Assembly (NCBI GenBank): GCA_009839775.1
Contig: VXOZ01000159.1
Location: 1-10,070 of the forward strand
From: Chloroflexota bacterium
Lineage (GTDB): Bacteria > Chloroflexota > UBA11872 > VXOZ01
Direction of reading: 5' to 3'
Length of the DNA stretch: 10,070 nt
The notes under the pieces are model-generated. The model was not told the DNA's origin. It saw only the letters and a list, made by a program, of their open reading frames with translations, and ran no database searches. This document shows, piece after piece, positions 6,050 through 10,070 of the stretch (positions within the stretch are counted from its first letter, which is position 1; the number at the start of each line of letters is the position of its first letter). A program made the translations under genes and the position numbers.

Positions 6050-8155
6050 ATGGCAATTTCCACCGCACCGTATGCCGCCGACACAATCCCCGCAGACATG
6101 CTCCACACCTACTTGATCCAGCAAGCCCACGTGCTGTTCGACCATGCGGAAAAAGAGCGTGCCGCAATCCAAACACAGGAGCAGTGGGAGCGGCGACGCG
6201 CCCACTTGATGTCTGCCTTCCAGCAGGCCATCGGGCCGTTACCGGAAAAGACCCCGCTCAAAACGCGCTTTGTCGGCACCTTAGAACGCGAACGCTACAC
6301 CATCCAGAAGATTATCTTCGAGAGCCGTCCCCACTTCTATGTGACCGCACTCGCCTATGTGCCGAAGCAGCACGCCGCGCCCTATCCCGGCATCCTCTTC
6401 CCGCTCGGCCACAGCCGCAACGGCAAAGCGTGGGACAGCTACCAGCGCACGCCGGCCGGATTCGCCGAGAAAGGCTACCTCGTGCTGGCGTACGATCCCC
6501 TCGGCCAAGGCGAGCGCTGGCAGTACTGGGATCCGGTCAAGAAGGATTCCGCGTTCACCGCGTCCACCCGCGAGCACAGCAACGTGGGCGCGCAGTGTTT
6601 GTTGCTTGGGATCAATCTCGCCCAGTACATGATCTGGGACAGCATCCGCGCCCTGGACTATCTCCTTTCGCGAGAAGATGTAGATCCGGCCCGCATCGGT
6701 TGCACCGGCGTATCGGGAGGCGGGACGAATACGGCACAGTACGTGCCCTTCGATGACCGCGTGACGGCGGCTATGCCCACGTGCTACATTGCCGGGTTTC
6801 CCGCGCTGCTGGATAGCGTTGGCCCCCAGGACGCCGAGCAGAATCTCTTTGGGCAACTGGCCGTGGGCCTCGACCATACGGAGTACCTGACGTTGATGGC
6901 GCCGCGCCCGCTCTGTGTAGGCGCTGCCACCGGCGACTACTTTCCGCTGGCGGGTGCGCGTCAATCTGTCGAGAGCGCGAAACGCGTTTACGCAGTTCTG
7001 GACGTTCCCGACCACCTCGCGCTGGCCGTGGCGGAGCAGAACCACGGGTACCATCTCCCCATGCGCCAAGCCGCCTATGCGTGGTTCAACCGCTTATTCG
7101 ACAAGGAAGAGGAAGGCAGCAACGAGACGGAGATCACGCTAGAGCCGGATGAGACGCTCTGGTGCACGGAATCGGGAAACGTCTACGAATTTGGCAGCGA
7201 GACCGTGTTCACGCTCAACCGCAGGCTCCTGGCGGACATGGACCCGGCGCTGCCTGAAGTCGGCACCGAGAGCGAAGCCGCTAAGTACCAACAGGTCGTG
7301 CGCGAGCGCGTGCGCCGTGTGCTCTCCGCTTCTTCGTTGTCTGGCGGCTTAGATCTCACGCGGGTCCCTCTCGACGCCAGCGAACGTATGCAACGCGAGC
7401 GCGTCGTTTTCGAATCGGAACCCGGCATCCTGATCCCCTGCGTCCTGCGCACCCCGGTCGGCGCCCAGGAAGACACGGTGCTGCTCTGGATAGACGAGGC
7501 AGGCAAAGACTCGGAGAGCACCGGTGTGTTGCTCGATGCCCTGGCGGTGCGCGGCATCACGTCCTTGGCGCTGGACCCGAGAGGTATGGGAGAAACAGGC
7601 TTCCCAATCTCGGACAACCCCGCTACAAGCGACAACGGGCACATCAGCCACAAAGTAGCCTACATGGGATTCTTGCAGGCGCGTCCCCTGTTGGGAATGC
7701 GCGTGCAGGACATTATGCGCGGCATGGACGCGCTGGCAGCTATCCCAGCCACCGCTGCCAAGAACGTCGTGCTCGGAGGCTGCGGGGGCGGCGCTCTGCT
7801 CGCACTGTTTGCCGCTGCCCTGGACCAGCGCGCATCTGGAGTCATTGCTCACGAATGTTTGGCTTCGTACCGCTGGCTCGTGGAGAACGAATACTACGCT
7901 TACGATGCGTCTTGGTTTCTCTTTGGCGTGCTGCAAGAGTTCGATATCTGTGATGTTGCGGCACTCGTCGCGCCGCGTCCCCTCGTGGTCTGGACGCCCC
8001 ACAACCATCAACGGGAGCCGGTCAGCATGGCAACGCTGCTGGCGGCGTGTGGGCGTACGACCGCTGCCTACCGCGCGTACAACGCACCCCAGGCGCTGCG
8101 CTACCGCGAAGATGCCATGACGTCCGCGCGACTGGCACACGAGTTGGGTGTGTAG
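6050..8155 (+). CDS. Two-domain alpha/beta hydrolase (acetylxylan-esterase-like)
   Basis: A 701-residue cytoplasmic protein (no signal peptide) made of two alpha/beta-hydrolase domains. The first (about 70-350) resembles acetylxylan esterase/cephalosporin-C deacetylase-type enzymes, which remove acyl groups from sugars or related esters. It has PGILFPLGHSRNG (113-125, oxyanion side), AYDPLGQGER (147-156), the nucleophile elbow GCTGVSGGGT with Ser222, the acid in ATGDYFPL (Asp296) and NHGYHL with His332, a complete catalytic triad. The second (about 450-690) repeats the pattern with LDPRGMGET (508-516), but its elbow reads GGCGGG with Cys578 in place of Ser. The positions expected to carry acid and His (WTPHNHQREP and the tail) have no clear counterparts, so it is probably non-catalytic. 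The ATG at 6050 follows AGGAAGGGA by about 9 nt. The natural substrate is unknown. Downstream the RAYT unit begins only 50 to 120 nt after the stop. Confidence 0.85.
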   Translation: MAISTAPYAADTIPADMLHTYLIQQAHVLFDHAEKERAAIQTQEQWERRRAHLMSAFQQAIGPLPEKTPLKTRFVGTLERERYTIQKIIFESRPHFYVTALAYVPKQHAAPYPGILFPLGHSRNGKAWDSYQRTPAGFAEKGYLVLAYDPLGQGERWQYWDPVKKDSAFTASTREHSNVGAQCLLLGINLAQYMIWDSIRALDYLLSREDVDPARIGCTGVSGGGTNTAQYVPFDDRVTAAMPTCYIAGFPALLDSVGPQDAEQNLFGQLAVGLDHTEYLTLMAPRPLCVGAATGDYFPLAGARQSVESAKRVYAVLDVPDHLALAVAEQNHGYHLPMRQAAYAWFNRLFDKEEEGSNETEITLEPDETLWCTESGNVYEFGSETVFTLNRRLLADMDPALPEVGTESEAAKYQQVVRERVRRVLSASSLSGGLDLTRVPLDASERMQRERVVFESEPGILIPCVLRTPVGAQEDTVLLWIDEAGKDSESTGVLLDALAVRGITSLALDPRGMGETGFPISDNPATSDNGHISHKVAYMGFLQARPLLGMRVQDIMRGMDALAAIPATAAKNVVLGGCGGGALLALFAAALDQRASGVIAHECLASYRWLVENEYYAYDASWFLFGVLQEFDICDVAALVAPRPLVVWTPHNHQREPVSMATLLAACGRTTAAYRAYNAPQALRYREDAMTSARLAHELGV

Positions 8156-8204
8156 GCCCTGAGTAATAGACGCCCGGATGCCGCCGGACGCTACCTGGAT
8201 CAAA

Positions 8205-8253
8205 ATGAAAAAGAGGAACCAGTTGCCTGGGAACGCGGGCGTCTCGCCCGCAG
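8205..8253 (+). repeat. Direct repeat copy A containing REP-like palindrome
   Basis: This 49-base unit is 42/49 identical to copy B (8273-8321), and all seven differences are transitions. Its right half is the REP-like core GGGAAC (8229-8234), GCGGGCG (8235-8241), TCT, CGCCCGC (8245-8251), AG: a perfect 7-bp stem with a 3-base loop. It starts with an ATG that opens a 21-codon frame (MKKRNQLPGNAGVSPAAL and so on) ending in TGA at 8268-8270, a miniature copy of the start of the transposase gene. Confidence 0.8.
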
Positions 8254-8272
8254 CACTGCCAGCGATTTGAGA

Positions 8273-8321
8273 ATGAAAAGAAAGAACCGGCTGCCTGGGA
8301 ACACGGGCGTCCCGCCCGCAG
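8273..8321 (+). repeat. Direct repeat copy B with REP-like palindrome, inside the RAYT gene
   Basis: Second 49-base unit, beginning 68 bases after copy A. The palindrome CGGGCG (8304-8309), TCC, CGCCCG (8313-8318) keeps 6 bp, because the outermost G of the left arm has become A. It starts at the presumed ATG of the transposase and therefore encodes its first 16 residues. Confidence 0.8.
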
Positions 8322-9055
8322 CCGCATCACTGCCGTCTGCCACCCTTGAGCCACGCGGCTGGCACTTTCGTGGCTACCTGCCACACTTCGACGGAGGCAC
8401 GATCCCGCAGATGGTAACCTTCCGGCTTGCCGGAACGTTGCCACCGGACGTACTCGATAGATGGCGCCAAGAGTTCAATTACCTTAGCGCAACGCACAAG
8501 AAGACCGCCTTGCGCCGCCGCCTTGAGGCGTACCTCGATCAAGAAACCAAAGATACGCCTTTACGCAACCCACAGCTTGCGGCGCTGGTAGAAGATGCCT
8601 TGCTCTTTTTCGCCGACACACGCTACCATCTGCACGCGTGGGTTGTGATGCCTACACACGTTCACGTGCTCTTTACGCAATTAGCGGGGCATGCCGTTTC
8701 CGCGATTATCCATAGCTGGAAGTCATTTACAGCCCATCAAGCGGTCAAGAGATTCGGCTGCTCCGTGCCATTTTGGAGCCAGGATTACTTTGACCGCTTT
8801 ATCCGTAATGAGCGTCATTTCACCGCAGCCATCGCCTACATAGAAGCCAATCCTGTGAAGGCCGGTCTTTGCCAACGCACAGGGACTGGCGGTTCGGCAG
8901 CGCGTATGCGCGGGTGGCGAATGGATTCAATGGATATGAACGAGAGAGTTAACGTGAATGCTGCAATGCTGCGCCAGCGCTTCACACAGCGTCGCGAAGC
9001 CCAAGCGCCGCAATGGGTAGCTGCTTTAAGTGCGACGATGGCTCGTGTATGGTAG
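8273..9055 (+). CDS. REP-associated tyrosine transposase (RAYT, Y1_Tnp/IS200-like)
   Basis: Single-strand HUH-type transposase of the RAYT group, whose known members bind and nick REP palindromes and are thought to spread them. With the ATG at 8273 it has 260 residues; a TTG at 8267 is in frame but weaker. Landmarks are RGYLPHFDGGTIPQMVTFRL (33-52), the typical start of the fold; the HUH metal site HAWVVMPTHVHVLF with His129 and His131; a helix with SWKSFTAHQAVKRFG; WSQDYFDRFIRNERHF with candidate catalytic Tyr172; and YIEANPVKAGLC (189-200), a strong RAYT signature. Residues 1-25 (MKRKNRLPGNTGVPPAAA...) are encoded by a REP-like repeat and are probably not part of the catalytic fold, so the functional start could be later. 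The tail after about 205 is low in conserved features. REP-like copies lie upstream (direct) and just after the stop (inverted), with no terminal repeats of a standard IS. The catalytic residues look intact. Confidence 0.9.
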   Translation: MKRKNRLPGNTGVPPAAASLPSATLEPRGWHFRGYLPHFDGGTIPQMVTFRLAGTLPPDVLDRWRQEFNYLSATHKKTALRRRLEAYLDQETKDTPLRNPQLAALVEDALLFFADTRYHLHAWVVMPTHVHVLFTQLAGHAVSAIIHSWKSFTAHQAVKRFGCSVPFWSQDYFDRFIRNERHFTAAIAYIEANPVKAGLCQRTGTGGSAARMRGWRMDSMDMNERVNVNAAMLRQRFTQRREAQAPQWVAALSATMARVW

Positions 9056-9058
9056 CCT

Positions 9059-9083
9059 CTGCGGGCGAGACGCCCGCGCTCCC
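9059..9083 (-). repeat. REP-like palindrome copy C (inverted) after the RAYT gene
   Basis: On the minus strand this 25-base core matches copy A (8229-8253) at 24 of 25 positions. GCGGGCG (9061-9067), AGA, CGCCCGC (9071-9077) form a perfect 7-bp stem. It starts three bases after the RAYT stop codon and about 40 bases before the next gene. It could also serve as a processing or attenuation hairpin in the transcript; there is no T-run for a standard terminator. Confidence 0.8.
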
Positions 9084-9122
9084 GGAGATCCCCGCCACAA
9101 CGCGTAAAGGTAACTCTTGATC

Positions 9123-9908
9123 ATGCCACTGACACCCGTTGCGTTCGCAGTGACCGTGGCACAGGAGGCCGGGGCGTATCTGCGTGAGAATGCAGCCGAT
9201 GCTGCAATTGTGGCGACCAAAGGCCGGGGCGACTTCGTTACCGGCCTCGATCTCGCCGTAAACGACCTTCTGCAGGAGCGAATCCGCGCCGCGTTTCCCG
9301 ATCACCACTTCCTGTCTGAAGAGCTAGCCGCCCGTCCGCTCTCTGAGGAACCAACGTGGATCGTCGATCCAATTGACGGCACCCTCAACGTTGCCAACCG
9401 CTTTCCCTTGTTCACGGTGAGCATTGCGCTGGTGGCACAAAAGCGACCGGTCGTCGGAGTGGTGTATTATACCATGCTGGACGATCACTTTTTGGCGGAG
9501 GCAGGTAAGGGCGCAACATGGAATGGTGAAAGCATCGCGGTTCGCCACGACGTTGCCTGGCATGATGCGCTGCTCGGCTTTGACTTGGGGCACAACGAGC
9601 CAGCCTCCTCGGAGAGTATGGCACTTGCGGCAGCGCTGCGGCCCCAGGTCGCTGGGCTCCGCATTACTGGTTCGGCGGCGCTTGCCCTCTGCTATGTTGC
9701 GGCGGGACGCCTGAGCGGGTTCTTCCACCACCGCTTGGAACCCTGGGACATGGCAGCAGCGCTGCCCATCGTACAGGAAGCGGGTGGCGACTATGTCTCA
9801 ATGGACGGTACCCAGGTGGTCTCGCCGCAGGTGGGCTCCGTCGTCGCAGGGAATACGGCAATCGTAGCCAAGATTAGGCAAGTCGAACAGGCGCGTTGCA
9901 AGACGTAG
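9123..9908 (+). CDS. Inositol monophosphatase family protein
   Basis: Mg2+-dependent phosphatase of the inositol monophosphatase/SuhB-like family; members hydrolyse myo-inositol phosphates, fructose bisphosphate, histidinol phosphate or PAP, and sequence alone does not settle the substrate. With the ATG at 9123 it has 261 residues, a normal length. A TTG at 9117 is in frame and sits 6 nt after AAAGG, a better spacing than the 12 nt for the ATG, so the start is uncertain by two codons. Metal ligands and motifs are Glu66/Glu67 in HHFLSEE, motif A WIVDPIDGTLN (79-89) with Asp82 and Asp85, and motif B EPWDMAAALPIVQEAGG (206-222) with Asp209. GDFVTGLDLAVN (36-48) is the usual N-terminal helix/loop part. 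The gene follows the RAYT unit by 67 nt and precedes uppP by 19 nt, so it is probably cotranscribed with uppP. Confidence 0.92.
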   Translation: MPLTPVAFAVTVAQEAGAYLRENAADAAIVATKGRGDFVTGLDLAVNDLLQERIRAAFPDHHFLSEELAARPLSEEPTWIVDPIDGTLNVANRFPLFTVSIALVAQKRPVVGVVYYTMLDDHFLAEAGKGATWNGESIAVRHDVAWHDALLGFDLGHNEPASSESMALAAALRPQVAGLRITGSAALALCYVAAGRLSGFFHHRLEPWDMAAALPIVQEAGGDYVSMDGTQVVSPQVGSVVAGNTAIVAKIRQVEQARCKT

Positions 9909-9927
9909 TCGGACGCCGAGGACGTTG

Positions 9928-10070
9928 ATGCCATATCAAATGATCTCCCTTGCCGCCGGGGCGGCCAACTGGTGGGAAGGTGACGTAACCGCTGCCGCCA
10001 TTCTGGGGATAGTGCAAGGAATCACCGAATTCCTGCCGATTTCCAGTTCCGGCCACCTTGCAATATTGCC
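9928..10070 (+). CDS. uppP: Undecaprenyl-diphosphatase, 3' end beyond window
   Basis: Start of an integral membrane undecaprenyl-pyrophosphate phosphatase (BacA/UppP), which recycles the lipid carrier for peptidoglycan and other envelope polymers by converting the diphosphate to the monophosphate. Only 47 codons are inside the window. After a short N-terminus (MPYQMISLAAGAANWWEGD) comes AAILGIVQGITEFLPISSSG followed by HLAI, the family's first signature, containing the conserved Glu in (E/Q)GxTEFLPxSSSGH and the Ser/His residues of the active site. The ATG at 9928 has GAGGA 5 nt upstream; a TTG at 9925 is in frame but unneeded. It follows the phosphatase gene by 19 nt on the same strand. Completeness cannot be judged. 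Confidence 0.95.
   Translation, partial: MPYQMISLAAGAANWWEGDVTAAAILGIVQGITEFLPISSSGHLAIL

Noticed and set aside
6281..8203. Long minus-strand open frames opposite the hydrolase gene (6281-7069 and 7349-8203)
   Set aside because: They are antisense to a gene with clear catalytic motifs, are rich in Arg/His/Gly with no recognisable fold, and have no ribosome sites; high GC content explains the lack of stops.
8205..9083. Complete insertion sequence with terminal inverted repeats and target duplication
   Set aside because: The flanking copies are REP-like hairpins, with two direct copies on one side. No target-site duplication is apparent, and RAYTs are not known to behave as standard IS elements.

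Overview
The window reads as chromosomal DNA of an uncultured, GC-rich (high fifties percent by eye), free-living or host-associated bacterium. Single-copy-style housekeeping genes (inositol-phosphatase family, undecaprenyl-diphosphatase), VC0807-like and GNAT genes, tandem sugar-type binding lipoproteins and several families of short palindromic repeats remind me of large environmental genomes such as Chloroflexota or Poribacteria. That placement is an impression from gene content and repeat style, not something the sequence proves. No rRNA, tRNA, CRISPR array, phage gene or antibiotic-resistance gene is visible.

Layout, left to right. Positions 3-656 (+) hold the 3' part of an unrecognised, Trp-rich protein. 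Convergent to it are two tandem paralogous solute-binding lipoproteins (3305-2022 and 1996-707, minus strand), 25 nt apart, with no permease or ATPase gene in view. A minus-strand tandem-GNAT acetyltransferase (4691-3717) follows, lying in a repeat-rich island: two families of palindromes flank it in mirror order. The strand then switches. A VC0807-type membrane protein (5224-5928) is followed by a 701-residue two-domain alpha/beta hydrolase (6050-8155) with a convincing sigma-70-type promoter and an inverted repeat just upstream.

Next is a REP-associated tyrosine transposase (RAYT, 8273-9055). It is bracketed by its own REP-like palindromes: two direct copies upstream, one of which encodes the predicted N-terminus, and one inverted copy three bases after the stop codon. 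The window ends with an inositol-monophosphatase-family gene (9123-9908) and, 19 nt later, the start of uppP (9928 to the edge), probably cotranscribed.

How it works together: the genes do not form one pathway. The two binding proteins probably feed an ABC importer encoded elsewhere. The hydrolase looks like an acetylxylan-esterase-type deacylase whose second domain has lost its catalytic residues. The most distinctive aspect is the repeat biology: a self-contained RAYT/REP unit, plus at least three further palindrome families concentrated in the two intergenic regions around the GNAT gene. I did not find a convincing new multi-gene defence or biosynthetic system here.
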